DNA of 64,000 nucleotides from Verrucomicrobiales bacterium (GTDB taxonomy: Bacteria; Verrucomicrobiota; Verrucomicrobiia; Verrucomicrobiales; DEV007): positions 62,001 to 126,000 of the forward strand of contig JARGNI010000001.1 of assembly GCA_029213195.1 (NCBI GenBank). The letters run 5' to 3'. The first letter of the stretch is position 1. Each line of letters opens with the position of its first letter. The position numbers were made by a program, and so were the translations under genes. A model generated the notes under the pieces. It made no database searches. It had not been told where the DNA came from and worked only from the letters and a program-made list of their open reading frames with translations. Below, piece by piece: positions 36,191 to 45,162 of the stretch.

Positions 36191-37870
36191 ATGTCCCTGA
36201 TCCCTCTCCTTACCAAAATTTCTCTTCAGAGCGGGTGTGCCGACCCTTCACGGTGCCAGACGGTGCTGGATGAAGCTTCCTCCAATCACAACCCTCTCAT
36301 CGATTCCATGCTCGATGCCGAGCTGGTCGATGAGGATACCTTTGGTGCGCAGTTGGCGGCGGCGGCGGGGCTTCCGTTTCATCCCGATCCGACGGAGGAG
36401 GAAGGCGCTTCCGTGTATCGGAAATTTCCTGCCAAGGTGGCTCTGCGTCATCGCATCCTGCCTGTGAAAAGCGAGGAAGAAGGGCTGACGCTCCTGACCT
36501 ACGACCCGTTCAACCTCGATGCGCGACAAGCGGTGGGGCGAGAGTGGGATCAACCGGTGAAGTGGGCAGTGGGCACTCGTTATCGCATCCTCGAAGGACT
36601 CCGCAAAGGGTATGGCGTCGGCGCCGAACAATTCGACGAGCTCGTTGAGGGGCGTGACCCGGGAGCCGAGGACGATTTCGAGCAGGAGGTGACCCAGCTC
36701 GACGAGGAGGACGAAGAGGCCTCCGTGATGAATTTTGTGAACCAGATCTTTCGCGAAGCGCTTCGCGAACGAGCGACCGACATTCACCTGGAGCCGCTGG
36801 AGAAGAACCTCCGGATTCGCTACCGGATCGATGGAGCACTGCAGGAGGTCACCGTGCCCCCGGATATCCGAGCGCTGCAGGCCTCCCTGATCTCCCGGCT
36901 CAAGATCATGGCCCAGCTCGATATTGCCGAGCGACGCCTTCCCCAGGATGGTCGGATCAACCTCGAGCTGGATGGAAACCCGGTCGATGTGCGTGTCGCC
37001 ACGATCCCCTCGGTCAATGGCGAGAGTGTCAGTCTGCGTCTTCTCACCCGGCAGAATTTCGACATGGATATGCTGGGCATCGACGACGAGACCCGAAAGC
37101 TGATCGAAGGTCTCCTCAAGCAGCCCAACGGGATCATCCTCGTTACAGGTCCCACCGGATCAGGTAAGTCGACGACTCTCTACACCTTTCTCAAGCAGCT
37201 CAACACCAAGGACACCCGGATCGTCACGGTCGAGGACCCGGTGGAGAACCGGCTCGACGGCGTCGTCCAGATCGCGATCAAGCCCGAGATCGGGCTGACC
37301 TTTGCGAGCGGTCTTCGATCGATCCTTCGAGGCGATCCGAACATCATCATGGTGGGGGAGATGCGGGACCTGGAAACCACTGAGATCGCGATTCGAGGCG
37401 CGCTGACCGGTCACCTTGTTTTCAGCACCCTTCATACCAATGACGCCGTTTCGGGGATCACGCGACTTTTGGATATGGGAGTCGAACCTTTCCTGATTGC
37501 TTCTTCCGTTCGTGCTTTCCTGGCACAACGCCTGGTGAGAAAGCTGTGCGACGAGTGCAAGCGCCCGGCCGAACTCGAGGATGAGTATCTGGACCAGATT
37601 GGGTTTCCTCTCGCCATGAAATCAGGAATTCACGAAGCGGTGGGATGCCGTGCCTGCCGGGATACCGGTTATCGTGGCCGAATGGCGATCCTCGAGATCT
37701 GTGTGATCGAGCCCAAGCTGTCCGAGCTCATCACGACCCACGCACCCTATTCCCAGTTGAAGAAGCAGGCGCTCGACAATGGAATGAAGACGCTCCGTGG
37801 ATACGGTTGGACCAAGGTCGCTTCCGGCCAGACGACGATCGAGGAAGTCCTCAGCAACGTGGATCACTAG
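36191..37870 (+). CDS. GspE/PilB/PulE family secretion-pilus ATPase
   Basis: This is a 559-residue cytosolic hexameric ATPase of type II secretion or type IV pilus assembly. The N-terminal domain (about 1-150) is T2SSE-N like. The core has Walker A GPTGSGKST (320-328, K326), an Asp box TVEDPVE, the Walker B-like IIMVGEMRD and a His box (HLVFSTLHTNDA). The tetracysteine zinc motif (CDEC and CRAC, about 40 residues apart) marks the GspE/PilB extension ATPases rather than PilT. The frame is open back to 34988, but only the segment from the ATG at 36191 is homologous; the rest is antisense to RDD and SpoIIM. No other pilus or secretion gene is adjacent. Confidence 0.93.
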   Translation: MSLIPLLTKISLQSGCADPSRCQTVLDEASSNHNPLIDSMLDAELVDEDTFGAQLAAAAGLPFHPDPTEEEGASVYRKFPAKVALRHRILPVKSEEEGLTLLTYDPFNLDARQAVGREWDQPVKWAVGTRYRILEGLRKGYGVGAEQFDELVEGRDPGAEDDFEQEVTQLDEEDEEASVMNFVNQIFREALRERATDIHLEPLEKNLRIRYRIDGALQEVTVPPDIRALQASLISRLKIMAQLDIAERRLPQDGRINLELDGNPVDVRVATIPSVNGESVSLRLLTRQNFDMDMLGIDDETRKLIEGLLKQPNGIILVTGPTGSGKSTTLYTFLKQLNTKDTRIVTVEDPVENRLDGVVQIAIKPEIGLTFASGLRSILRGDPNIIMVGEMRDLETTEIAIRGALTGHLVFSTLHTNDAVSGITRLLDMGVEPFLIASSVRAFLAQRLVRKLCDECKRPAELEDEYLDQIGFPLAMKSGIHEAVGCRACRDTGYRGRMAILEICVIEPKLSELITTHAPYSQLKKQALDNGMKTLRGYGWTKVASGQTTIEEVLSNVDH

Positions 37871-37896
37871 GCGGCGGGCCGATTTCCCTTCTTCGC

Positions 37897-38597
37897 GGAC
37901 ATCGAGGACGCGGTCCGCGGGACGATGTCATGGAGGGACCGCGTCCCCGCGGTCCGCGGCGAAGAATCCGTGGAAGGCGCGTGGATCACCGAACAGAGCA
38001 TCCTGCCAAACGGCGGACATCGAGGACGATGTCCCTCCCTGGCTGGTCCGCATCCGCGGCTACGGACATCGAGGACGCGGTCCGCGGGACGATGTCATGG
38101 AGGGACCGCGTCCCCGCGGTCCGCGGCGAAGAATCCGTGGAAGGCGCGTGGATCACCGAACAGAGCATCCTGCCAAACGGCGGACATCGAGGACGATGTC
38201 CCTCCCTGGCTGGTCCGCATCCGCGGCTACGGACATCGAGGACGCGGTCCGCGGGACGATGTCATGGAGGGACCGCGTCCCCGCGGTCCGCGGCGAAGAA
38301 TCCGTGGAAGGCGCGTGGATCACCGAACAGAGCATCCTGCCAAACGGCGGACATCGAGGACGATGTCCCTCCCTGGCTGGTCCGCATCCGCGGCTACGGA
38401 CATCGAGGACGCGGTCCGCGGGACGATGTCATGGAGGGACCGCGTCCCCGCGGTCCGCGGCGAAGAATCCGTGGAAGGCGCGTGGATCACCGAACAGAGC
38501 ATCCTGCCAAACGGCGGACATCGAGGACGATGTCCCTCCCTGGCTGGTCCGCATCCGCGGCTACGGACATCGAGGACGCGGTCCGCGGGACGATGTC
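37897..38597. repeat. Tandem 167-bp repeat array (about 4.2 copies) with internal palindromes
   Basis: Near-identical 167-bp units start at 37897, 38064, 38231 and 38398, and a partial fifth begins at 38565 and ends near 38597. Each unit holds at least three dyads. In unit 1, GGACCGCG (37936-37943) pairs with CGCGGTCC (37948-37955) across a 4-nt loop. GGACATCG (38025-38032) pairs with CGATGTCC (38037-38044) across AGGA. GACATCG (37898) pairs with CGATGTC (37923) around a GC-rich core. The array fills the 760-bp gap between the convergent ends of the GspE-like and TrhO genes. Because 167 is not a multiple of three and no forward frame has a stop, it creates long open frames that are not genes. 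Confidence 0.95.
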
Positions 38598-38630
38598 CCT
38601 CCCCTCGGCTCGCGAGCGTTCCCTTTCGCG

Positions 38631-39545
38631 TTACTGGTCTGCCGCTTCTGCCGCGGCCCGACACTTCTCGTCGCAGTAGAGTCCCTGCTCGTCGCGGCAG
38701 TCCGGACAGACAAAAATCTGCTCGTTGCAATCGGGCCACTGGCAATTGCCATAGTGGGGCTCTTCGACTCCGCAATAGCGACAGGTCGAGATCACTTTGT
38801 GCGTTTCCGTGCGATTGACTTCGACACCGACTCGCTGGTCGAACACATAACAGAGTCCTTCGAAGTCTCGGCCGGCGACTTCGGGGTCCTTTCCGTATTT
38901 CACGATCCCACCCTCAAGCTGGTAGACCTTCTCGAATCCTTCCTTCTTCAGGAAGCCGGACAGTTTCTCGCATCGAATTCCCCCGGTGCAGTAGGTCAGG
39001 ATCTCTTTGCCTTTCAGCTCATCGGCATGCTCCTCGACCCATTCCGGGAATTCTCGAAAATTTCGAATCGGGGGGCAAATGGCGCCTTTGAAATGCCCCA
39101 GTGCCGCTTCGTAGTCATTGCGCCCATCGATGATGACCACATTCTCGTCCTGCATCTTCTCGTAAAACTCGCGGGGCGAAAGTCGTTCTCCCGTCACTTC
39201 GTTGGGATCGATGTCCTCTTCCGGTTCCAGTCCCAGGGTCACGATCTCTTCGCGAATCTTGATCGAGAGTTTGGGAAAAACATGATCCTCGGCCGGATCG
39301 ATCTTGAACTCCATCTCGGTGGTGAGGGGATCGCCATGCATGGCATCGCGATATTTCTCGGTTTCCTCGTAGGTTCCCGAGACGGTTCCATTGATCCCTT
39401 CCCTTCCGACAATGATGCGCCCTCGCAGGTTCAGAGACTCGCAAAGTTCTCGGTGCGACTCGAGGTAAGACTCTGGGTCGGCGATCGGAACATAGCGGTA
39501 GTAGAGCAGGACCTGGTAGGGGGGCGTCGTTGTCTCAGTTTCCAT
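38631..39545 (-). CDS. trhO: tRNA uridine(34) hydroxylase (rhodanese-like YceA family)
   Basis: This 304-residue protein has an N-terminal acylphosphatase-like domain (VLLYYRYVPIADPE, GREGINGTVSG) and a rhodanese domain (VVIIDGRNDYEAALGHFKGA) with active-site C186 in TYCTGGIRCEK. A cysteine-rich C-terminal tail (CRYCGVEEPHYGNCQWPDCN, VCPDCRDEQGLYCDEKC) probably binds zinc. This is the complete TrhO layout. TrhO uses oxygen to hydroxylate U34 of tRNA to ho5U, precursor of cmo5U/mo5U. Its 3' end faces the tandem repeat array. The N-terminus METETTTPPYQ is at the family start. Confidence 0.92.
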   Translation of the reverse strand: METETTTPPYQVLLYYRYVPIADPESYLESHRELCESLNLRGRIIVGREGINGTVSGTYEETEKYRDAMHGDPLTTEMEFKIDPAEDHVFPKLSIKIREEIVTLGLEPEEDIDPNEVTGERLSPREFYEKMQDENVVIIDGRNDYEAALGHFKGAICPPIRNFREFPEWVEEHADELKGKEILTYCTGGIRCEKLSGFLKKEGFEKVYQLEGGIVKYGKDPEVAGRDFEGLCYVFDQRVGVEVNRTETHKVISTCRYCGVEEPHYGNCQWPDCNEQIFVCPDCRDEQGLYCDEKCRAAAEAADQ

Positions 39546-39717
39546 GGTTCCCGAGAAGGTAGCGAATCTGTTCTCGCTCTCAAGTGGGAGAGGGGCCAGA
39601 TCCTGAAAATCCGAAATTGCACGCCCGTTTCTCAGAATAAAATCTCAATCTTGAGAATTTTTTCAAAAATGGCAATAATTTCTGGATTTATTCGTGGGGT
39701 TGCCGTAAAACAGCCTC

Positions 39718-39936
39718 GTGAACACCCTCGAAGTCAGCACGCGTGATCGGATCTTGAGTAGAATTACCTTCTATGTCCTCGTGTGCCTGGTCATGTGGGT
39801 GACCAATGCCCTGCTTCCAGACTGGACCGCGATCGAAGAGGCAAAGTGGGAATCACGCGGCGTGGTTCGGCCCATGATCGCCGTACCCATCTCGGAGCTG
39901 CCGTTTCAGCCGGCATCCGTGATCATCAGTCGCTGA
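39718..39936 (+). CDS. Possible small single-pass membrane protein
   Basis: This is a 72-residue frame from a GTG, with one clear hydrophobic helix (ITFYVLVCLVMWVTNALLP, about residues 16-34) followed by a short charged tail. It is preceded by an AT-rich stretch (about 39635-39695) that could hold a promoter, and it lies between the 5' end of trhO and the 3' end of nagA where no other gene fits. No homologue is recognised, there is no clear ribosome site, and the frame is short, so it may be spurious. Confidence 0.4.
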   Translation: MNTLEVSTRDRILSRITFYVLVCLVMWVTNALLPDWTAIEEAKWESRGVVRPMIAVPISELPFQPASVIISR

Positions 39937-39983
39937 AGTGGCCGAGGCTTCTCGGACCTGCCACGGAGCTGCGGCAACAGGGC

Positions 39984-41135
39984 TCAGGCGGAAAATCGCT
40001 GCTCACCGTCTACGTAGACGGCCACCACTTCCAACTCGGGAGTCAACAGGGTCAGGTCAGCGAGGTAACCCTCTTGGATCAAGCCTCGATCGTTGAGACC
40101 CAGGGAACGGGCCTGGTTGTAGCCACAGGTCTTGGAGATTTCGTTGAGGGGGAGTCCGGTGATCTCGATCACGTTTCGCAAGGCCTCATCGAAAGTGACG
40201 ATGGATCCGGCGAGATTTCCGGCGTCGATGCGAGCCGCACCATCCTTGACCGTGATTTCCGTGTCGTGCAGAGGGTAGACACCGTCCCCGAGATGAGAGG
40301 CAGCGATCGAATCGGTGATGAGCATGAGTCGATCGGTGCTGCGATGCTTGAAGACCAGCCGAATCATGTCGGTAGAGAGGTGCACTTTGTCGCAAATCAA
40401 CTCGATCATGATCGAGTCGTCGAGCAAGCCCGCACCGACGAGACCGACCTCGCGATGATGGAGGCGGGACATCTGGTTGCAGTAGTGGGTGAGATGGCGG
40501 AGCCCGGCTTCGCGAGCCTGGGTGAACTCGGAGAACGTGGCGGCGCTGTGAGCGGCCGAGGTCGCGATCCCGAGGGAGGAGAGTTCACGGATCAGGTCAA
40601 CCGCTCCTTCCACCTCGACGGCAAGGGAGAGCAATCCGATCGGGCAGATTTCGTGAAGAGAGCGGATTTCGTCCCCATCCGGGAGGCGCATGTAACGCGG
40701 ATCCTGCGCTCCGGCCTGGTCGGGATTGAGAAAGGGGCCTTCGATGTGGAGAAACGGAGTCCGGGCGAAACGTTGATTCGCCCGATACTGGCCCGCTGCT
40801 TCGACCATGGCGCGAGTGTGCTCGACGGAGGCGGTCCAGGTCGTGGGGAGAAAGGTGGTCACGCCCTCGGCCAGCTTGGCTTCGGCGATTGTTTCGATGG
40901 CCTCCAGCGTGGCGTGGGACAAATCGAAGCCATTGGCCCCGTGGGTGTGGACATCGATGAAACCCGCCGAGACGTAGATTTCGCCCGCTCCATCGAAGAT
41001 GACCCGGCTTCCCTTGGGGGGCTGGTGCCCTTCGTGAATCTGCACGATTTTCCCATCCTCGGAAATCTCGAGAGATACCGGACGAATGAGTTGATTGGGG
41101 GAGACGAGTAGAACGTCCGAAATCACGGAACTCAT
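39984..41135 (-). CDS. nagA: N-acetylglucosamine-6-phosphate deacetylase
   Basis: This is a 383-residue amidohydrolase-fold enzyme that removes acetate from GlcNAc-6-P. Metal and catalytic residues are visible: DVHTHGANGFD (H63, H65), E132 in HIEGPFLNP, H196 in AAHSAATFSE, H217 in HLTHYCNQM, and an ITDSIAAS segment with the catalytic aspartate. The length matches NagA. Its product feeds the glucosamine-6-phosphate pool that GlmS also supplies, so it recycles amino sugars from cell wall or environmental glycans. No nagB is adjacent. Confidence 0.93.
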   Translation of the reverse strand: MSSVISDVLLVSPNQLIRPVSLEISEDGKIVQIHEGHQPPKGSRVIFDGAGEIYVSAGFIDVHTHGANGFDLSHATLEAIETIAEAKLAEGVTTFLPTTWTASVEHTRAMVEAAGQYRANQRFARTPFLHIEGPFLNPDQAGAQDPRYMRLPDGDEIRSLHEICPIGLLSLAVEVEGAVDLIRELSSLGIATSAAHSAATFSEFTQAREAGLRHLTHYCNQMSRLHHREVGLVGAGLLDDSIMIELICDKVHLSTDMIRLVFKHRSTDRLMLITDSIAASHLGDGVYPLHDTEITVKDGAARIDAGNLAGSIVTFDEALRNVIEITGLPLNEISKTCGYNQARSLGLNDRGLIQEGYLADLTLLTPELEVVAVYVDGEQRFSA

Positions 41136-41198
41136 ACCGCATCATAGACCGACCTCCTCACCTGAGAAAGGTCGATCTTCGAAAGGAAAGACGCTCGA

Positions 41199-42266
41199 CT
41201 ACTCGCTGGGAGCGTCGGTGGAGCCGGCTTTGGCGGCTGGCTTGGGGCTCTCAGCCGGCTTGGGGGCGGCAGCGGGTTTCGGTGCTGCCTTGGGCTTCGA
41301 CTCCGGAGCTGCCTTGGGCTTGGGGTCCGCTTTCGCTTTGGGCTTGGGGTCTGTGGCAGGTTTGGGTTTCGCGGCAGGAGCTGGGGCTTTGTCCTTTGCT
41401 TTTCCTTTGGCGCCTTGCGCCGGTTTTGGATCTGCTTTCTCCGCCGCTTTTCCTTTGGCTTTCGCCTTCCCCTTGGCGTCCGCCGGCTTGGCGGGAGCGG
41501 CAGGCTTGGTCTCTTCTCCCTTGGGATCGGAGGCGGCAGGTTTGTCTTCCTTCGGAGCGGGTGCCGGCTCGGGCTCAGGACGGTCGACGACTTTGGGCGT
41601 TCCCACTTTGAGCAGACCGAGCTTCTCTTCCGCTACTGCGAAAAAGGGTGTGCCGGGGTGCAGGGTGTAGACATCCTGGTAGTGCTGGTCGGCGGCTTCC
41701 TTGTCCCCGTTTTCCAAATCAAGATCCCCGAGACGAATCCGGGTGAGGGGAGTCATCTCTCCATCTTCCTGGGCGGCGATGGTCTGGTTGTAGTAGTCCT
41801 CGGCTTTCTCGCGGTCACCCGAAACATGATACAGGTTTCCCAGCGCGTAGAGTCCTTGCGGGAAACGCGGGTGTTCTCCAAAATCGTTGATGAACTGCTC
41901 GAGAGTGGCCCGGGCATCTTCGGGTTTTCCCTGGTCGGAGAGAAGCTTGGCCTTGCTCAATAGCGCATTGCCTGCGGCGATCGAACCGGGAAAGTCCACG
42001 ACAACGGCATCGAAAGAGGCGACCTCGCTTTTCTCCAGGGCCGTCGAGTAGGCCTTGGCGGCATCGATATGTTTCTGCTTCTTGAGCTGAACGGAAACCA
42101 GGACCGCGCAGACCACGATCGCGATGGCGGCCACCCCGAAGATGATCTTGTTGCGATTCCGGTCCAGCGTATCCATGACATTGGCGGCATCGGAAGCGGA
42201 AAGTGCTTCGGGGACCTCAGGGTTCTCGGCTGGATTTTCAGCGGGGGGATCGGTTCGATCGGACAT
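41199..42266 (-). CDS. Membrane-anchored TPR protein with Lys/Ala/Pro-rich tail (YfgM-like)
   Basis: This 355-residue protein has a short acidic cytosolic N-terminus, a single transmembrane helix (IIFGVAAIAIVVCAVLVSV, about residues 41-59), then TPR-type helical pairs (about 65-220: AKAYSTALEKSEVASFDAVV, YALGNLYHVSGDREKAEDYY, IRLGDLDLENGDKEAADQHY). This resembles the TPR_21/YfgM arrangement. The last 130 residues are low-complexity Lys/Ala/Pro (for example PKPKAKADPKPKAAPESKPK), resembling histone H1 tails. The tail probably contacts peptidoglycan, anionic polymer or another protein; this is inference. It lies 78 bp downstream of cysK and a terminator separates them. Confidence 0.8.
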   Translation of the reverse strand: MSDRTDPPAENPAENPEVPEALSASDAANVMDTLDRNRNKIIFGVAAIAIVVCAVLVSVQLKKQKHIDAAKAYSTALEKSEVASFDAVVVDFPGSIAAGNALLSKAKLLSDQGKPEDARATLEQFINDFGEHPRFPQGLYALGNLYHVSGDREKAEDYYNQTIAAQEDGEMTPLTRIRLGDLDLENGDKEAADQHYQDVYTLHPGTPFFAVAEEKLGLLKVGTPKVVDRPEPEPAPAPKEDKPAASDPKGEETKPAAPAKPADAKGKAKAKGKAAEKADPKPAQGAKGKAKDKAPAPAAKPKPATDPKPKAKADPKPKAAPESKPKAAPKPAAAPKPAESPKPAAKAGSTDAPSE

Positions 42267-42282
42267 GATTTCAAAGGTAGGG

Positions 42283-42312
42283 AAAAAGGATCCCCGTTCG
42301 AGGGAACGGGGA
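42283..42312 (-). terminator. Rho-independent terminator of cysK
   Basis: A 9-bp perfect stem, TCCCCGTTC (42291-42299) with GAACGGGGA (42304-42312), and a GAGG loop. Read on the minus strand it is followed at once by TCCTTTTTCCC, a T-run that completes an intrinsic terminator. It sits just after the cysK stop and before the TPR gene. Confidence 0.65.
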
Positions 42313-42344
42313 CGGCTCGAAAGGTATAGGGAAATTTCGATTTG

Positions 42345-43334
42345 TCAGCCACCAACTGCAGCACGTGCCTCATCGGCGAGTGGCGTCGAAAGATAGCGCT
42401 CTCCGGTGGAGCATCCGATCGTGACGATGGTCTTGCCGGCGTTTTCGGGTCGCTTGGCGATTTGAATCGCTGCACAGACATTGGCCCCGGTGCTGATCCC
42501 TCCGAGGATTCCTTCTTCCTTGGCGAGGCGGCGAGCCATGGCAAACGATTCGTCATTGCTGACCTTGATGCACTCGGTGATCTGGCTGCTGCCTTCGTCG
42601 CTATTGAGGTGCAGGTTGTCCGGGATAAATCCGGCACCCGTGCCCTGGATCTTGTGAGGCCCGGGGGTGAGATCTTCTCCGGCCAGGGTCTGGCTGATGA
42701 CGGGGGAATCCTCCGGCTCGGCGACGATGACCTGGATCGCGGGATTCTTGGCCTTGAGACCTTCAACACAGCCGGTCGCGGTTCCCCCGGTTCCGACGGC
42801 GGAGACGACGATGTCGACTTTTCCGTCGGTGTCTTCCCAGATCTCTTCCGCCGTGGTCTTGATGTGGACGGCGGGGTTCGCCGGATTGGAGAACTGCTGG
42901 GGGATGAAAGAGTGGGGAGTATTCGCGGCAATTTCCTCGGCCTTTGCGATCGCGCCTTTCATGCCCTTGGGGCCTTCGGTCAGAACGAGCTCGGCACCGA
43001 GCAGGGCGAGGAGGGTTCGACGTTCGACACTCATCGTTTCCGGCATCGTCAGGATGAGCTTGTATCCCTTCGCGGCGCAGACAAAAGCGAGAGCGATCCC
43101 GGTGTTTCCGCTGGTCGGCTCGACAATGACGGTGTCGGCGTTGATCTTGCCCTCGGCCTCCGCTGCCTCGATCATGGCCATTCCAATCCGATCCTTCACT
43201 GATCCGAGAGGATTGAAGAACTCACATTTGAGAGCGATCGTCGCATCGATCCCCTCGGTGACGCGATTGAGTTTCACAAGTGGGGTTCCGCCGACGGTCT
43301 CGACGATATTGTTGTAGATTTTGCCGTGTGCCAT
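42345..43334 (-). CDS. cysK: Cysteine synthase A (O-acetylserine sulfhydrylase)
   Basis: This 329-residue PLP enzyme makes cysteine from O-acetylserine and sulfide. K47 in NPLGSVKDR is the Schiff-base lysine. [12 protein letters not shown] is the substrate-binding loop, VGTGGTATG the phosphate-binding loop, and STGERYLST near the C-terminus is the standard ending. These point to CysK rather than CBS or threonine synthase. It stands as a single transcription unit ended by the hairpin at 42283-42312. Sulfur assimilation next to a sulfatase-rich genome region is a natural fit but not evidence of a link. Confidence 0.95.
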   Translation of the reverse strand: MAHGKIYNNIVETVGGTPLVKLNRVTEGIDATIALKCEFFNPLGSVKDRIGMAMIEAAEAEGKINADTVIVEPTSGNTGIALAFVCAAKGYKLILTMPETMSVERRTLLALLGAELVLTEGPKGMKGAIAKAEEIAANTPHSFIPQQFSNPANPAVHIKTTAEEIWEDTDGKVDIVVSAVGTGGTATGCVEGLKAKNPAIQVIVAEPEDSPVISQTLAGEDLTPGPHKIQGTGAGFIPDNLHLNSDEGSSQITECIKVSNDESFAMARRLAKEEGILGGISTGANVCAAIQIAKRPENAGKTIVTIGCSTGERYLSTPLADEARAAVGG

Positions 43335-43552
43335 GGGTCTTCTTAGGGAGTGGACGAGTGGTTACGTCTCGGGTTTTGATTCCGCAGTTGATGCGAGCGC
43401 GTATACTGTAGGAAGGCCCATGGCATTGTCCAATAGAGATCTTCAGACGGGAAAAAACCAAGATTGCCACTTGCGCATTCCTTTTTGTCCTCTAGCTCTA
43501 ATCGAAGCCTCCATTTCCAAAGGTGGCCCTTCCATCCAAACACACTGCTGAC

Positions 43553-43843
43553 ATGTCCGAACTAGTTGCCCAAGAAGAGCTGGAAACCCTGCTCAAGAAG
43601 CTTCCGGAATGGGATCACGAAGAAGAAGAAAAATCGATCGTCCGCGTGTTTGAATTCGATGAGTTCATGGAAGGAATCGATTTCGTGGATGCCGTCGCCG
43701 AGATTGCCGAGGAATCCGAGCATCACCCCGATATCGATATCCGATGGGTCAATATCACGGTGCGCCTCACCACTCATGATGCGGGTGGGCTGACCGACTC
43801 GGACTTCGAAGTGGCTCGCAAGATCGACACACTCGTCGATTAG
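43553..43843 (+). CDS. phhB: 4a-hydroxytetrahydrobiopterin dehydratase
   Basis: This 96-residue protein starts at the ATG at 43553; a GTG at 43523 is less likely. It has the pterin-4a-carbinolamine dehydratase signature: SEHHPDIDIRWVNITVRLTT followed by HDAGGLTDSDFEVARKID, including H57, H58 and H75, which bind the pterin and do the dehydration. The length equals the family norm. It normally recycles the cofactor of phenylalanine hydroxylase; no such hydroxylase is in the window. A moonlighting or molybdopterin-related role, seen for some bacterial homologues, cannot be excluded. Confidence 0.92.
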   Translation: MSELVAQEELETLLKKLPEWDHEEEEKSIVRVFEFDEFMEGIDFVDAVAEIAEESEHHPDIDIRWVNITVRLTTHDAGGLTDSDFEVARKIDTLVD

Positions 43844-43994
43844 GCCTTGCCTCGGCGTGCCTTCTTGCGGTTCCGAATTTCCCGCGTCTTTTCAAGTGCG
43901 GAAAAAGGGTGCCGAAATTCTCGCGTCTTCTCTGGCGCGATTTCTTTTCGAAAAATCCTTTTCGAATACGCCACGCTTGGGTAGCGTGCGCGCC

Positions 43995-45020
43995 ATGATC
44001 TCACGCTTCGGAATTCTCTTCTCGATCCTTTGTTCTCTCCTGATTCTCACCTCCTGCACGGAGGAGTCGAATGAGGCTGGAGACACCCAGTCGGAGGCAG
44101 CCAAGCGCTACGCCTTCATCACCAACGGAGTCGCCGAGTTCTGGACGATTGCCGAGGCGGGAGCCAAGGACGCGGGCGAGGAGCTGGGTGTCGATGTCTC
44201 CGTGCTGATGCCGGGATCTCTCTCGGATCAGAAACAGATGATCGAAGACGCGATCACTCGAGGCATCAACGGGGTCGCGGTGAGCCCGATCGATTCCAAG
44301 AACCAGACCGACCTTCTCAACCAGGTGGCCGAGGTCACCCATCTCGTCACTCACGATTCGGACGCACCCGAGTCTGATCGACTCGCTTACATCGGGATGG
44401 ACAACTACACCGCGGGCCGCATGTGTGGCAAGTTGGTGAAGGAAGCGCTTCCGGAGGGCGGAGAGATCATGATCCTGATCGGTCGGATGGAGCAGGACAA
44501 TTCCCGCAAGCGCCGACAAGGCGTGATCGACGAGTTGCTGGATCGTCCAGAAGATCCCGATCGTTTCGATCCTCCCGGAGCTGTGGTCAAGGGAGAGAAG
44601 TTCACCATCCTCGATACCCTGACCGACGGGTTCGATCTGAGTAAGGCGAAGGCCAACGCGGAGGATGCCATTTCCCGCTACCCGGATCTCGATGGGATGG
44701 TAGGACTTTTTGCCTACAATCCGCCCGCAATCCTCCAGGCTCTCGAGCAGGCCGGAAAACTGGATGAGATCGCGGTGATCGGGTTTGACGAGGATTCGCA
44801 GACTCTCTCGGGGATCCAGGATGGAAAGGTTCACGGCACCGTGGTTCAGAATCCGTATGAATACGGCTACCAGTCGGTCGCCCTGCTTCATGCCGTCGCG
44901 ACTGGCGATCGCAGTCGCCTCGAAGAAAGTGATTTTATCGCGATTCCCGGTCGCCAGATTCGGAAAGACAATGTCGACGCCTTCTGGGCGGATCTGAAAG
45001 AGAAGACCGGGAAAGAGTAG
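43995..45020 (+). CDS. Sugar-binding periplasmic lipoprotein (ABC-type, RbsB/XylF-like)
   Basis: This is a 341-residue type I periplasmic binding protein. The N-terminus (MISRFGILFSILCSLLILTSC) ends in a lipobox with C21, so it is tethered by lipid. Fold marks are YAFITNGVAEFWTIAEAGAK, AITRGINGVAVSPIDSKNQT, THDSDAPESDRLAYIGMDNY, VIGFDEDSQTLSGIQDGKVH and GTVVQNPYEYGYQSVALL, which match the pentose/ribose-binding branch. The frame is open to 43857, but the ATG at 43995 starts the signal. No permease or ATPase gene is adjacent, so the protein either serves a transporter encoded elsewhere or acts as a sugar sensor. Confidence 0.88.
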   Translation: MISRFGILFSILCSLLILTSCTEESNEAGDTQSEAAKRYAFITNGVAEFWTIAEAGAKDAGEELGVDVSVLMPGSLSDQKQMIEDAITRGINGVAVSPIDSKNQTDLLNQVAEVTHLVTHDSDAPESDRLAYIGMDNYTAGRMCGKLVKEALPEGGEIMILIGRMEQDNSRKRRQGVIDELLDRPEDPDRFDPPGAVVKGEKFTILDTLTDGFDLSKAKANAEDAISRYPDLDGMVGLFAYNPPAILQALEQAGKLDEIAVIGFDEDSQTLSGIQDGKVHGTVVQNPYEYGYQSVALLHAVATGDRSRLEESDFIAIPGRQIRKDNVDAFWADLKEKTGKE

Positions 45021-45162
45021 GTGAGGGCGTCTCGCGAACCGAATCCTTTGTCGTCCTCGTCGGTGACGCTTCCCAATCCGCTGGAGGAACAGATGAGATT
45101 GCGGAAAGGCGCCTGCTGGTGAAGAAGTGCAAGGAAGGGCCGATCGATTCTCGACGCCGAGA

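Noticed and set aside
37897-38597. CRISPR array
   Set aside because: Units are 167 bp and near identical over their whole length, with no short repeats separated by variable spacers and no cas genes.
37645-39746. Three long plus-strand ORFs (344, 649 and 297 residues) across the repeats
   Set aside because: They are produced by the 167-bp array, which lacks stops in every forward frame; they also run over the 3' end of the GspE-like gene and antisense to trhO, and translate to Arg/Gly/Pro repeats.
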